DNA of 64,000 nucleotides from CAYONZ01 sp964405465 (GCA_964405465.1 CAYONZ010000008.1:1-64000), one strand, 5' to 3'. Positions 51,664 to 61,001 are shown, counted from the first letter of the stretch. A program made the numbers and translations. The notes: a model not told the origin generated them from the letters alone.

Positions 51664-52161
51664 TTACCTTTGTGGCATTCCGTAACGGGTTCCGTTGAAC
51701 AAAACCCAGCCATCTGGCCTTGATCCCTGTGGATCGTGATGTAGCCAATGAATCAGTCCGCCATTTCCGGTGCTGATAAACTGACCTGCCAATGAAACCA
51801 CACTGCCAATCACGACTGGAACGTAGGGTCCCATATCGGTGTTGTATACAGCTGTAATGGTGACCCCATTATTCAGACGGACCACAAATTTCTGGTGCCG
51901 TAAGCCCTGGTTGTCGTCAGGCAGAAGTTGCACCACTATGACGTTCATAACCGTCACGAAGTTGATTCCACGACGCTTTTGGATCGCACTCTCAACGAGA
52001 GCTTGTCCATCACCGTCGGAGTCTGAACCTCCTGGCTTATATTCACGTTCTACAGGGTTGCTTCGGCCATCGCGTTTACCAGCAAGAGCTGTGGATGGTT
52101 GGAGACTGGTTGCCATAGCCAAGGCTACGAAAACCAAGAGTGAGAAGAGGCGCTTCAACAT
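51664..52161 (-). CDS. Secreted protein of unknown function
   Basis: A 165-residue protein with a signal peptide (LFSLLVFVALAMATSLQPSTALA) from ATG 52161, chosen because GGGGGGG lies just upstream; the longer frame to 52305 has no good start. The mature part has a short acidic, Gly/Asp-rich stretch (GGSDSDGDG) and then a beta-rich domain (FVTVMNVIVVQLLPDDNQG, FVVRLNNGVTITAVYNTD) that resembles a small OB- or DUF3465-like fold, an impression only. Confidence 0.6.
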   Translation of the reverse strand: MLKRLFSLLVFVALAMATSLQPSTALAGKRDGRSNPVEREYKPGGSDSDGDGQALVESAIQKRRGINFVTVMNVIVVQLLPDDNQGLRHQKFVVRLNNGVTITAVYNTDMGPYVPVVIGSVVSLAGQFISTGNGGLIHWLHHDPQGSRPDGWVLFNGTRYGMPQR

Positions 52162-52500
52162 AATTCCCCCCCAGGGATGAAGTGTGGCTCGTTCTGGCAG
52201 GGAACCTAACACGCCATTTCTGAGAGTTTCAAGATGAATCTCTGATAAATCTTTTTGTGGCGGCAATTGGCTTCCTGCCTGTTCCGCGATTGCATGCAGC
52301 TTCAATGGGCACTCTTCGAAATGACTCAGTTATGAGGAGATGGCAAAGTTTCAGTTGGCCGTAGCTCGATTTCGATGAAGAATATTGAGTCTGGGCCTCA
52401 CAAGAGATGGGGCCAGGTTGACGTTTGTAGTTGAGATGATCAGCTCGAAATAATCACCTTGGCATAGGAATAATTGGAATAACAAGAGGAGCAACTGGGT
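52162..52500. other. Gap with no recognised gene
   Basis: A 339-bp divergent spacer. It should contain the promoters of the secreted protein (leftward) and the leucyl aminopeptidase (rightward); AGGAGCAACTGGGT provides the aminopeptidase ribosome site. No RNA gene or repeat was recognised. Confidence 0.4.
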
Positions 52501-54225
52501 ATGGCTAAGAAGGCGACAAAAACAACAAAAACAACCAATACAAATAAGGCAACCAAGAGGACAAGCAAAGGCCAAAAAACGAGTGGGCCAAATAACAAGA
52601 CCGCGAAGGCCCCAGTGACGGCGACCAAAGGTGCAAAAACAAGATTGGCCAGAGCTAGTCGGAATGCCAACATTATGGGCTTGGCGACCTCGGGATGGGT
52701 TAGATCTGCGGAATGGTTGTCTGTTGATTCGGCCCCGGTTGCCAATGCCAAGCGCGGTCTCTTGTTTGTTTTGGCTGGCGAGGGGTGGGCTTTGGCCAAA
52801 GAAGAGTTGCAACAGCATCTGGCTCCATGGCAAATGGCGCAAGTGGAGGAGAAAAAGGCGGAGTCGCAGTTTTTTTCGGGAGTACATGGACCGGTGTGGG
52901 TCATCTATCTCTCCGTGATGGAGCCTCAGTCGCAACACCACGGATTGCTTGATCGGTCTGAATATGCCCGTGCGCGTGACCTCGTCGGAGCAGCGGCCGT
53001 ACAGTCATTCGCACATCAATTGGATCATTTATTGATTGAAACTGAGGGACTAAATGAATCTGAAGAAGCCGGAGTCTTGGTCGGTCTCGAGTGCGCGAGT
53101 TACAGCTTTGTAGACACGCAAAAAAATCTCAAAAAGAAAACGAAGAGGCTCCCGCAGCTTGTGTTTTTACAAGAGGGCTGGTCATTGTCTGAAGAGAAAT
53201 CACTTGATGCCTTGGCAACAGGTACGGCTGTCAATTTGGCTCGACACTTGGTTAATTTGCCGGGCAATGCTTTAAATCCGAAAACAATGGTTGATGTTGT
53301 GAAGGCTCTTTTTGCTAAGAGTTCGACAACTCAAATTGAAGTCTGGAACAAAGCAAGATTGATGAAAGAAAAAATGCATCTTCTTTTGGCTGTTGGCCAT
53401 GCGGGTTCCGAAGAGCCTTGCATGATTCATCTTCGCTATCGCCCCAAAGGCATGAAGAAACGTAAGCCAGTGGCTTTTGTTGGTAAGGGTATAACCTTTG
53501 ATACCGGTGGGTTGGACATCAAGCCGTCGTCAGCGATGCGCTGGATGAAAAAGGACATGGGCGGATCTGCGGCCGTGGTGGGTTTAGCTTATTGGGTTGA
53601 GCAAGTTGGTTTGAATTATCCTTGTGATTTTTATTTGGCGATGGCTGAAAATGGCGTGGGCCAAGGGGCGATGCGCCCCGGAGATGTGATCACGGCACGC
53701 TCTGGGTTGACTGTCGAGATTCACAACACGGATGCCGAAGGGCGCTTGGTATTGGCTGATGTTTTGGATGTTGCGGTAAAACAAAAAGGCGCAGATCAAC
53801 CGGCGGCTGTTTTGGATTTGGCCACACTAACAGGTGCAATCAAAGTCGGGTTGGGTGCTGATGTCGCGGGGCTTTTTGCGAACAACGATGATCTTGCCGA
53901 GTTGTTACTTTTGGCGGGTGTGCAACGTGGTGAACTCAACTGGAGAATGCCATTGGTGAAAGCTTATCAAAGTCTGTATCGTTCTAACTTTGCTGATGTC
54001 GCCAATTGCTCTGATGGATTTGGCGGAGCGATCACTGCGGCCTTGTTTCTGGAAGAGTTTGTGGGGCAGGTGCCATGGGCCCATCTCGACATCTATGCTT
54101 GGAAAGACTCTGCCTCTGGAATTTTTGCGGAAGCGGGCGGGAATGGACAACCGGTGCAGCTTCTAAGTTATTTTCTGCGTGAAATTGAGTCGCGTGGTGA
54201 ATTTGATGAAGCAGTTGTGAATTGA
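52501..54225 (+). CDS. pepA: Leucyl aminopeptidase, M17 family
   Basis: Zinc or manganese aminopeptidase of the M17 family, normally a cytoplasmic hexamer, 574 residues. Catalytic regions VGKGITFDTGGLDIKP and NTDAEGRLVLAD carry the metal ligands and the active lysine/arginine, and LDLATLTGAIKVGLG follows. The first ~60 residues are an unusual Lys/Thr/Asn-rich extension (MAKKATKTTKTTNTNK...) with no signal peptide, possibly nucleic-acid binding; PepA homologues act as DNA-binding factors in some bacteria. Function as peptidase is well supported; role of the extension is inference. Confidence 0.92.
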   Translation: MAKKATKTTKTTNTNKATKRTSKGQKTSGPNNKTAKAPVTATKGAKTRLARASRNANIMGLATSGWVRSAEWLSVDSAPVANAKRGLLFVLAGEGWALAKEELQQHLAPWQMAQVEEKKAESQFFSGVHGPVWVIYLSVMEPQSQHHGLLDRSEYARARDLVGAAAVQSFAHQLDHLLIETEGLNESEEAGVLVGLECASYSFVDTQKNLKKKTKRLPQLVFLQEGWSLSEEKSLDALATGTAVNLARHLVNLPGNALNPKTMVDVVKALFAKSSTTQIEVWNKARLMKEKMHLLLAVGHAGSEEPCMIHLRYRPKGMKKRKPVAFVGKGITFDTGGLDIKPSSAMRWMKKDMGGSAAVVGLAYWVEQVGLNYPCDFYLAMAENGVGQGAMRPGDVITARSGLTVEIHNTDAEGRLVLADVLDVAVKQKGADQPAAVLDLATLTGAIKVGLGADVAGLFANNDDLAELLLLAGVQRGELNWRMPLVKAYQSLYRSNFADVANCSDGFGGAITAALFLEEFVGQVPWAHLDIYAWKDSASGIFAEAGGNGQPVQLLSYFLREIESRGEFDEAVVN

Positions 54226-54242
54226 GATCGTAGATTGATTTT

Positions 54243-55094
54243 TTAGGCGCCGATTTTGGAATGAGGCAGAGTCGGTGCCGTGTTGGTGTTTGGACCAGCA
54301 ATTTGTGCATTCGAAGCCTGTCTATCCATAGTTTGTGGAGACACCTCAATGCCTTTGCGAACATTGTCCCAGTTTCGCAGAGTCATTTCACCGCAATGAA
54401 TATCAAGGTAAGGAGTGCCCATTAACCAAGATCCTGTGTTAAAGTAAATTTTGCCGTCGGCAAGTTCCACGCGTCCGGCATGGTGGGTGTGTCCAAAAAC
54501 CACTCCGTCGAAGCCACGTTCCGATAACTCTTTTACACTTTCCAAAAAGTTCGGGTGTTCACCCGGAATTCCGGCAGTTTGTTTGGGGTGAAAGAGTTTG
54601 GATTTGAGTTTTTCAAAATCGATCCACAACTTGTAGAGATTAGGATGAATGGCCAGGAATACCCCGGCGAGAGAAGTTAAAAATTCATAGAGATCTGGAC
54701 TGCTCACAAAGAAAGGATCATAGAGATGACCGTGCTCAATTCGAATTCGTTTATCCTGCGACCAAACATTTAAAAATGGCGCGACTTTGAAGCCACCCCA
54801 ATCATTTAAAAAATTTTCGAAGACGATGTCGTGATTTCCGACAACATAATAAACATTGCGACCATTTTTGGTGATCGCTTTAAGAGCGTGTAGAATGTCG
54901 GGTACATCTTTGGCAAGCTTTGCAAAAGACACTTGGGCAATTTCAAAACCGTCACCGTTGATGCATAGGTCATAACCTTCACGGGCAATCCAATGCAAAA
55001 AATCGAGAGTGGGTTGCTTGGCTTGTGAGAATGGATTTCCCAAATGCAAATCTGAAATGACCAAAAGTCTGTCGGTCTTGATCTCTGTGATCAT
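54243..55094 (-). CDS. LpxH-like metallophosphoesterase
   Basis: Calcineurin-type phosphoesterase, 283 residues, with D15 and H17 in SDLHLGN, NGDGFEI, YYVVGNHD and GHTHHAGRVEL. The pattern resembles UDP-2,3-diacylglucosamine pyrophosphatase (LpxH) of lipid A synthesis, but LpxH is shorter (about 240) and the C-terminal tail of ~30 polar residues here is additional. It overlaps the CNB gene upstream (ATGA at 55091-55094). Exact substrate remains open. Confidence 0.78.
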   Translation of the reverse strand: MITEIKTDRLLVISDLHLGNPFSQAKQPTLDFLHWIAREGYDLCINGDGFEIAQVSFAKLAKDVPDILHALKAITKNGRNVYYVVGNHDIVFENFLNDWGGFKVAPFLNVWSQDKRIRIEHGHLYDPFFVSSPDLYEFLTSLAGVFLAIHPNLYKLWIDFEKLKSKLFHPKQTAGIPGEHPNFLESVKELSERGFDGVVFGHTHHAGRVELADGKIYFNTGSWLMGTPYLDIHCGEMTLRNWDNVRKGIEVSPQTMDRQASNAQIAGPNTNTAPTLPHSKIGA

Positions 55095-55552
55095 GCGGAC
55101 TTCTCACTCTTTGCCGAGAAGTCTGAATTATTTAGAATCAAGGTGAGCGAGTCTTTGGAGAATTGTTCGCGATTGAGCTCGCGGGTGAGATTCTCGTTGG
55201 TCACGCGAATTCTTCGACTGAGTTCTTTGAGCATTTCAAATGCGAGAGTGGGATCGCGACGAATTTTTAAAAGAAAACCACCGGGATGAATCACCACAAG
55301 TTTGGTGCGCCCTTTGGCTTTGGCCGTAGCGCTTCGAGGAAGACTTTCGAGAAGTGACATTTCACCTACGAAGTCTCCTTTGCGAAGTCTGGCCAGCACG
55401 ATGTCACCGTGATTGGTTTTTTTGGTTACTTCGACTTCTCCTTCAGAGACGATGTACATCTCGCGACTCTCGTCGCCCTCAGAGAAAATCAGTTCACCAT
55501 CTTCGAGAATTTTTTTTGTTTCTTGGGCAAATTTCACGCTTAAGTCTTGCAT
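55091..55552 (-). CDS. Single-domain cyclic nucleotide-binding protein
   Basis: A 153-residue cytoplasmic protein made almost entirely of one cNMP-binding fold: GELIFSEGDESREMYIVSEGEVEV and a phosphate-binding cassette FVGEMSLLESLPRSATAKA, followed by a helical C-terminus. There is no DNA-binding domain, so it would act by contact with another protein or by sensing. It is translationally coupled to the LpxH-like gene, hinting at control of envelope lipid or phosphoesterase activity by a nucleotide. Confidence 0.85.
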   Translation of the reverse strand: MQDLSVKFAQETKKILEDGELIFSEGDESREMYIVSEGEVEVTKKTNHGDIVLARLRKGDFVGEMSLLESLPRSATAKAKGRTKLVVIHPGGFLLKIRRDPTLAFEMLKELSRRIRVTNENLTRELNREQFSKDSLTLILNNSDFSAKSEKSA

Positions 55553-55866
55553 GCATTTAGATTAACGAATTTGTACCCAAAGAAGAAGACAGGAGAGTGT
55601 GTGGCTAGGTCTAGATTTTTATTCTCGCACATGCCTAGGTAGTGTGCAGTTTCGATGGTGAAGATGAAGTGGAGATGAAAAATGCAAATGTGTCGAAATT
55701 TACCTAAGCTGACGCTAGGTTTCAGACCTTTGTCTGTCGGGAAGTCGGCACAATATTTTCTTGCAAACAAAATTAGGGGGGTTACATTTATAACGTCTAA
55801 CTGATCGATCAGTGAGATTTATGAGCATGGTGCTCAAAAATTAACTTTCTCAAAAAGGGGAAAAAT
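55553..55866. other. Gap with palindrome upstream of the small secreted gene
   Basis: A 314-bp region without a gene. It includes a perfect 14-bp palindrome ACTGATCGATCAGT at 55800-55813 and a short hairpin GAGCA-TGG-TGCTC near 55823-55835. A weak promoter may lie at 55761-55788 (TTGCAA and TACATT, 16 nt apart). The palindrome has the size of a dimeric repressor operator and is just 53 bp upstream of the ATG. Confidence 0.5.
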
Positions 55867-56097
55867 ATGAAAGCTCTATTGGTAGCTGCTTTGGTTCTTG
55901 GTTCATTCTCAGCATTCGCAGAAGATCACGCTGCAGCTCCTGCTGCCGCTGCTGCTGCTCCAGAAGCAAAAGCTGAAGCAAAAGCTGAAGCAAAAGCAGA
56001 AGCTAAGCCAGCTAAAAAAGCTAAAGCTAAAAAAGCTAAAAAAGCTGAAAAAGCAGCTGAAGCAGCTCCTGCTGCTACAACTCCAGAAACTAAGTAA
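55867..56097 (+). CDS. Small Ala/Lys/Glu-rich exported protein
   Basis: A 76-residue protein: signal peptide MKALLVAALVLGSFSAFA, then a mature chain of only Ala, Lys, Glu, Pro and few others in repeats of EAKA and KKAKA. The mature part (~58 residues) is probably an extended or helical, strongly basic and acidic mixed chain. AGGGG-like purines precede the ATG and a strong terminator follows, which supports an expressed monocistronic gene. Possible functions are envelope linking or nucleic-acid contact; none is established. Confidence 0.75.
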   Translation: MKALLVAALVLGSFSAFAEDHAAAPAAAAAAPEAKAEAKAEAKAEAKPAKKAKAKKAKKAEKAAEAAPAATTPETK

Positions 56098-56128
56098 TTG
56101 GTTTCGGGCTTCTAGTGATAGAAGGCAG

Positions 56129-56159
56129 AAAGCGGTCTCATTGAGGCCGCTTTTTTTTT
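56129..56159 (+). terminator. Rho-independent terminator
   Basis: An 11-bp stem AAAGCGGTCTC / GAGGCCGCTTT (one G-U pair) with a 3-nt loop and a run of nine T residues. It follows the small Ala/Lys-rich gene by about 30 nt. Confidence 0.93.
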
Positions 56160-56378
56160 GTGTTTTTGAATGTGTGCCGGCTCACCAGCGGTGTTGTCAA
56201 AATGCAAGCTGTGTGCGAGCATTGAAATGAGTTGAATGGGGATGTGCTCCCAGAATTGAGCCGCCTCGATTTTGGTCTTTTTAGGTTGGGATGCATTGAC
56301 GATGGCAACTGGTTACGAGTCGAATAGACAAAAAAATATCGGTGATATTTGGAGTTGCTCTCGATTGGGAGTGCAATC

Positions 56379-57158
56379 GTGACCAAGCCATTTCGTCGAA
56401 AAACAGATTTTATTTACTCACGACAACACTTTGTGAATTGGTTCATTTTGGCTTTTTTATCGGGCTCAGTGAATGCGGGTGGTTTTTTAGCCTGTCAAAG
56501 ATTTGTCTCGCACGTCACGGGATTTGCAACTCTCTTCGGCGTTGATTTCGCTCGAGGGGACACTCGCTTGGCTTTGGGAATGTTGTCAGTTCCGTTGTTT
56601 TTTTTAATGGGTTCAATGGTCTCGGCCTTTTTGGTGGAGCGAAGAATTCATCAAGATCTAACCCCTCGCTATGCCATTGCGATGTTCTTGGTTTTTTTAT
56701 GCCTTTTTTCTGCATCATTGCTTGGGGCTTCGGGCTCGTTTGGGCAGTTTGGAGCAGCCCTTGAAATTGACCAGGGATATCTTCTGCTGGCTTTACTTTG
56801 TACGGCGAGCGGGTTGCAGAATGCTGTGATTACAAGTGTATCGGGTGCAGTGGTTCGTACGACTCACTTGACAGGAATCACGACCGATCTTGGTATTGGT
56901 CTCGTGCGAGTGTTGTTTCCAGCTAAATACCAACACTCAGTGGCTCGCGAGGTCCGGTTCAATATGTTGCGGGCGGGAACTATCGGCGCTTTCATTTTGG
57001 GTTCGACAGCCGGTGCGATTGTTTGCCAGGCTTTTGGCTATTTGGGATTTTTGTTACCCTCGGCCATTGCCGTCTATGCGATCGTTGCGGCTAAGGTCTC
57101 GTGGGAGCGCATGGGCCTTCCTCGACAAAAGGACCACGTGGAAAGTCGAGATCCTTGA
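56379..57158 (+). CDS. DUF1275 (YoaK) family membrane protein
   Basis: A 259-residue inner-membrane protein with about six hydrophobic segments. Family-like features are the N-terminal segment FLSGSVNAGGFLACQRFVSHVTG and the middle GLQNAVITSVSGAVVRTTHLTG. GTG 56379 with GGGAG upstream is chosen over an earlier start at 56349. DUF1275 proteins are widespread membrane proteins of undefined function. It is followed by the HD-GYP gene after 68 nt. Confidence 0.82.
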   Translation: MTKPFRRKTDFIYSRQHFVNWFILAFLSGSVNAGGFLACQRFVSHVTGFATLFGVDFARGDTRLALGMLSVPLFFLMGSMVSAFLVERRIHQDLTPRYAIAMFLVFLCLFSASLLGASGSFGQFGAALEIDQGYLLLALLCTASGLQNAVITSVSGAVVRTTHLTGITTDLGIGLVRVLFPAKYQHSVAREVRFNMLRAGTIGAFILGSTAGAIVCQAFGYLGFLLPSAIAVYAIVAAKVSWERMGLPRQKDHVESRDP

Positions 57159-57226
57159 TCAGGGTATTTGTTTATATTCAGTGAAGATCAGAACTCGCCG
57201 AAAAGTTGGGTGTGGAACCACTTAAA

Positions 57227-58192
57227 ATGAAACCCGTTTCAATAGATGAAATTCTTGGCCATCCAAAGGCGTTGGTGGACTATTATCTTCAACTTTCTGA
57301 AGCGAAGTTTGTTCATCTTTTTAAGGTGGGAGCTGCGGTGTCAGCCGAGCAACTGATTAAATACAAACACAAAAAAAATATTCTTTATCTATTTGTGCGT
57401 GAAGAGGATTTTTCGAAATATCTTGCATCAACGCTGACTGTGGCTGGAGTGCGCTTTGGTGGGCCTAAACCTCCTGCTGATTTGACAAAATTATCTATCA
57501 TTGAGCGTGCTATGCACAGTGTATATTCTGATGTGCAATTGGCGGGCTTCAATAAAGAGGCACTTGATCAAACACAAATGGTACATCAAGCAGTGATGAA
57601 CTTAGTCAACAGTCAGTTTGATCTCAATCAGTTGATTGATAAAATCCAAAAACTTCCAGAAGACCACGCCCGTCACAGCGTTATGGTGAGTATGTTCGCG
57701 CCATTGATTGGTTTGGCGATGGGTTGGGAAAAGCCAGGAACGCTCGAGAAGTTGGCATTGGGTGGACTTCTACATGACATCGGTAAAACCAAACTTCCGG
57801 GCGACATTGCCACTAAGCCAGTTGATCGTCTCGCGCATGATGAAAAGATCATCTACCGCAGTCATGCCGAAGCAGGATATTTAGCGCTGTTGCAGGTCAA
57901 GGTTCTACCGGACGATGTTTTGCAAATCGTTTACCAGCATCATGAGGCAGCGGATGGATCGGGTTTTCCGCAAGGTCTTAAAGACATGACCACGCATCCA
58001 TTGGCTCGGGTGGTGATTTTAGCTAACGCTTATGTCGATTCAATTTTTGCCGATGGTGGCACGATCGGGCGTCACACAGCGCAGAGAGCATTTGAAGAGC
58101 TGAGTTTAAATAAACATCATTTGTTTAATCGCGATTGTATGAAGGCTCTGGCAAAGGTTTTTTCCGAAGCAAAATGGGTGGCCGCAGGATGA
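57227..58192 (+). CDS. HD-GYP domain protein, putative c-di-GMP phosphodiesterase
   Basis: A 321-residue protein with an N-terminal regulatory part (DUF3391-like, about 1-130) and an HD-GYP domain. Motifs: HDIGK with H183 and D184, and HHEAADGSGFP at about 238-248, the canonical HD-GYP signature with F for Y. Such enzymes hydrolyse cyclic di-GMP. ATG 57227 fits best, although TTG 57206 and GTG 57212 are alternatives. The stop overlaps the start of the kinase gene (ATGA), linking second-messenger turnover to a phosphorelay. Confidence 0.85.
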   Translation: MKPVSIDEILGHPKALVDYYLQLSEAKFVHLFKVGAAVSAEQLIKYKHKKNILYLFVREEDFSKYLASTLTVAGVRFGGPKPPADLTKLSIIERAMHSVYSDVQLAGFNKEALDQTQMVHQAVMNLVNSQFDLNQLIDKIQKLPEDHARHSVMVSMFAPLIGLAMGWEKPGTLEKLALGGLLHDIGKTKLPGDIATKPVDRLAHDEKIIYRSHAEAGYLALLQVKVLPDDVLQIVYQHHEAADGSGFPQGLKDMTTHPLARVVILANAYVDSIFADGGTIGRHTAQRAFEELSLNKHHLFNRDCMKALAKVFSEAKWVAAG

Positions 58193-60162
58193 GTGGATAT
58201 AAGATCTTTGATTCCATTCAAGAACTTGTTCTTGTCGTTGATGAACGATGGAATCTCTTTTATGCTAATCCTGCAGCATCGATGGTGTTTGAAGTGAGTG
58301 GCCGTCGACTGTCATCTGGCAAGCCGTTGTCACAGTTTATTGAGTTTCAGCCTTCGTTATTAGAACTCGAGGACTTGAAAACAATTACGGAGTCCTCTCA
58401 ATATCGGGAATTGAATTTCACTACACCCAACGGTAAAAATGGTACGACCCAGGTTTCAATTCAAAAAGATGAGTTGGTTGAACCCAATGCAGAGGGCGGA
58501 AGATGGATCATTTATTTCCGCGATGTGAGTCTCGAAAAAGTCTTGCAGAAAAAATATCGTGGCGAGCTAGAACAAAAAGAGAGTGTGATCGAAGATCTAA
58601 AAAAGGCGCAGAATCAGCTTGAAGAGTACTCTAAAAACTTAGAGGTCATGGTGCATGAGCGCACCTTACAATTGCGCGAAGCAAACCTTTTGATGCAGGC
58701 GATTTTAGACAGCTTGGGACAAGGTATCTTAGTTTTTGATAGCGACGGACGCATTCTGCCGTTTTTCTCGAAAGTTTGTGAATCCATCTTTGGTATGGTC
58801 CCCACGGGTCTTCTGCTTGAAGAGATTTTACGTCTCGAGAGCAAGGATTTCGAAGACAGTGTGAAATGGCGAGCCGTTATGTTTGATGACCTTCTCCCTT
58901 TTGAAGACATTGTCGGGCTTGGCATAAAACATTTTCGTTCATTAAAAGATCGGCAAATTGAATTGACCTATAGTCCAATGCGTACTGACTCAGGTGCTCT
59001 TAAAAATGTCGTGATGGTCGCAACCGACAAGACTGAAGAATTTCATGCTAAGCAAGAAGCTGAAAGAGAGAGAAACTTCGCTCGTATGGTGACGCAAATT
59101 ATGCGAAACAAAGGTCAGTTTCGTGTTTTTGTGCGCGAATCACGTACCATCTTTGAAGAAGCTAAAGCAGTGGTTAAGAAAGTATTGGATAACAATCAAG
59201 TAACAGAAAGTTTTTGGGATGAGATTTCAAGAGCATTGCATACCTTTAAAGGTGGAGCCGGATCTTTTGCTCTTTACGATTTGGCGCATATCACTCATCG
59301 CGCCGAAGATTTTTTGAACTCGGTCAAAGAAGACCCAACGCCAGAAAATTTGCGGCGTTTTGCGGTTTTGTTTTATCAGATTTCGAGCTCTTTTGAGGGA
59401 TTTTTACGATCGCAATCAGATGTTTTGGGTGGAGAGGCACAGCTTGAAGATCGCAGTCTCGAACTCTCACTGAGGGTGCTAAAAGCTTGGTATGAGAGAA
59501 TTGATCGTGAGCCGAGGCTCGATTCACTGGCGACAGAAATTCGCGAAAATTATATTCTTGAACCCATTGCAAAATCATTTGCCCACCTCGACTTTGCACT
59601 TCAGGATCTCGCTTCGTCACTTGGTAAAGAGGTACGTCCTTTACGGTTGATTGGTGGAGATTTGCGGATTTTACCAGAGCATTTCGAAGATGTGTTCGGA
59701 AATATGATTCATATTTTTAGAAATGCGGTTGACCATGGGCTAGAACGGCCTGAAGAGCGTGAAGCCAGAGGTAAAGAAAGTGCCGGTTGCATAACAGTTG
59801 AGTTTGAGCGCTTTCAAATTGGCAATCACTATGACCGTCCTAGTATTGTCATCAAGGTCAGCGATGATGGTCGGGGCATTGATCCAGATCGGCTTAAAGA
59901 AAAACTGATTGAAAAAGATCTTTGGGAGAACTGGCGAGAGAAGAGTGCCGATGAACTTCTTCAGGTGATTTTCGAAAATGACTTTTCGACAGCCCAGAGT
60001 GTATCTAATGTCTCTGGTCGAGGTGTTGGGCTTGCTGCATTAAAAGAAGCCATTGAGAAGAAAGGTGGCAGTCTGCATGTCACTTCAAAAGTGGGAGAAG
60101 GCAGTGTATTTCATCTTCTAATTCCAGATGCTGAACTCGTCGTGCGAAAGAAAGCGGCCTAG
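58189..60162 (+). CDS. PAS-PAS-HPT-ATPase hybrid kinase, CheA-like
   Basis: A 657-residue soluble sensor kinase. Order: PAS domain (about 5-115), coiled coil (about 125-165), second PAS (about 170-290), histidine phosphotransfer domain with H351 (HTFKGGAGSF), then a HATPase domain (about 475-655) with NAVDHGLERPEER, VSDDGRGID and GRGVGLAAL. The order HPT-then-ATPase resembles CheA, but no CheW-like domain follows and there is no dimerisation box of standard kinases. It likely passes phosphate to a separate receiver, perhaps the facing gene at 60199. The start overlaps the HD-GYP stop. Confidence 0.87.
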   Translation: MSGYKIFDSIQELVLVVDERWNLFYANPAASMVFEVSGRRLSSGKPLSQFIEFQPSLLELEDLKTITESSQYRELNFTTPNGKNGTTQVSIQKDELVEPNAEGGRWIIYFRDVSLEKVLQKKYRGELEQKESVIEDLKKAQNQLEEYSKNLEVMVHERTLQLREANLLMQAILDSLGQGILVFDSDGRILPFFSKVCESIFGMVPTGLLLEEILRLESKDFEDSVKWRAVMFDDLLPFEDIVGLGIKHFRSLKDRQIELTYSPMRTDSGALKNVVMVATDKTEEFHAKQEAERERNFARMVTQIMRNKGQFRVFVRESRTIFEEAKAVVKKVLDNNQVTESFWDEISRALHTFKGGAGSFALYDLAHITHRAEDFLNSVKEDPTPENLRRFAVLFYQISSSFEGFLRSQSDVLGGEAQLEDRSLELSLRVLKAWYERIDREPRLDSLATEIRENYILEPIAKSFAHLDFALQDLASSLGKEVRPLRLIGGDLRILPEHFEDVFGNMIHIFRNAVDHGLERPEEREARGKESAGCITVEFERFQIGNHYDRPSIVIKVSDDGRGIDPDRLKEKLIEKDLWENWREKSADELLQVIFENDFSTAQSVSNVSGRGVGLAALKEAIEKKGGSLHVTSKVGEGSVFHLLIPDAELVVRKKAA

Positions 60163-60198
60163 AGCGCTGCATGACTAAATAAATAATATTTAAGTACT

Positions 60199-60624
60199 CT
60201 AGAGTTTGGTTGGGTCTTTTGCGCCTTGCAGTTTCTGCCAAGTGCGACTGAGTTTATCCTCAAGGGTTTTCTCTTCAATTGGTTTTACAATGTAATTGGT
60301 AACTTGCGCCTGAAGAGCCTCGAGCACCTTGTCTTTTTCGGATTCAGTTGTTAGCAATAAAAACGGAAGCGATTTCCATTCCGGAACCGCTCGAACCATT
60401 TTCAAGAACTCAAGGCCTGTGCAATTCGGCATATTCCAGTCTGAGATCACCAGTTGAATTGGTGCTCCCGAACTTTTGGCTGCAAGTAGAATCTGATAGG
60501 CCTCATGGCCGTCAGCGGCTTCAGATATTTGTTTGAATCCCAGGCGGCGTAAGTAGGCCTTCAAGAGATCACGTAGAGAACTCATGTCGTCGGCAATAAG
60601 AATTCGCGTGGTGTCTGGAAACAT
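60199..60624 (-). CDS. CheY-like single-domain response regulator
   Basis: A 141-residue receiver with D12/D13, phospho-acceptor D62 (VISDWNMP), T92/T93 and K114 (NYIVKPI). There is no output domain, so it transmits phosphate or binds a motor or kinase. It faces the hybrid kinase gene and is the natural candidate for its phosphorylated partner. ATG 60624 is preferred because of AGGAAAAAG upstream. Confidence 0.9.
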   Translation of the reverse strand: MFPDTTRILIADDMSSLRDLLKAYLRRLGFKQISEAADGHEAYQILLAAKSSGAPIQLVISDWNMPNCTGLEFLKMVRAVPEWKSLPFLLLTTESEKDKVLEALQAQVTNYIVKPIEEKTLEDKLSRTWQKLQGAKDPTKL

Positions 60625-61001
60625 TTTGCTTTTTCCTGCTCTGATGTGAATGACTTGATCTAACAAGTTCTATTTTTCTTGAAAAATGGGTCGAGGTCAT
60701 CTTGAAAGAAATCAAACTGGTCCAAACTCTACGAATTTTGTTTAGACCTCGCCTTTGGGCCAGATCATATGCCGTTTGGCCACCCCTGACTAGGCCAGCC
60801 GACTGAGGGCACAGTCCAATTTTGCAAGTGAAGTTAAGCTCAATATTGCAGATTTTGCAGGGATTTCTGTCTTGCCCTGCCCCAGGGCGTTGTTGGTGGT
60901 GCTCAAGTTTGTAAAAGAGATTGTCAATCTACACAGATGTTGTTTATGTCTTCTCAAAAGTTTCTATTTGGCAAAATACAGAGTTTTAAAGGAGGATTTC
61001 G
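60625..61001. other. Gap with no recognised gene
   Basis: A 377-bp divergent spacer upstream of two genes. A possible hairpin GCCCTGCCCCAGGGC lies near 60874-60888, and the ribosome site AAAGGAGG stands before the ATG at 61002. No RNA family or repeat was recognised. Confidence 0.4.
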
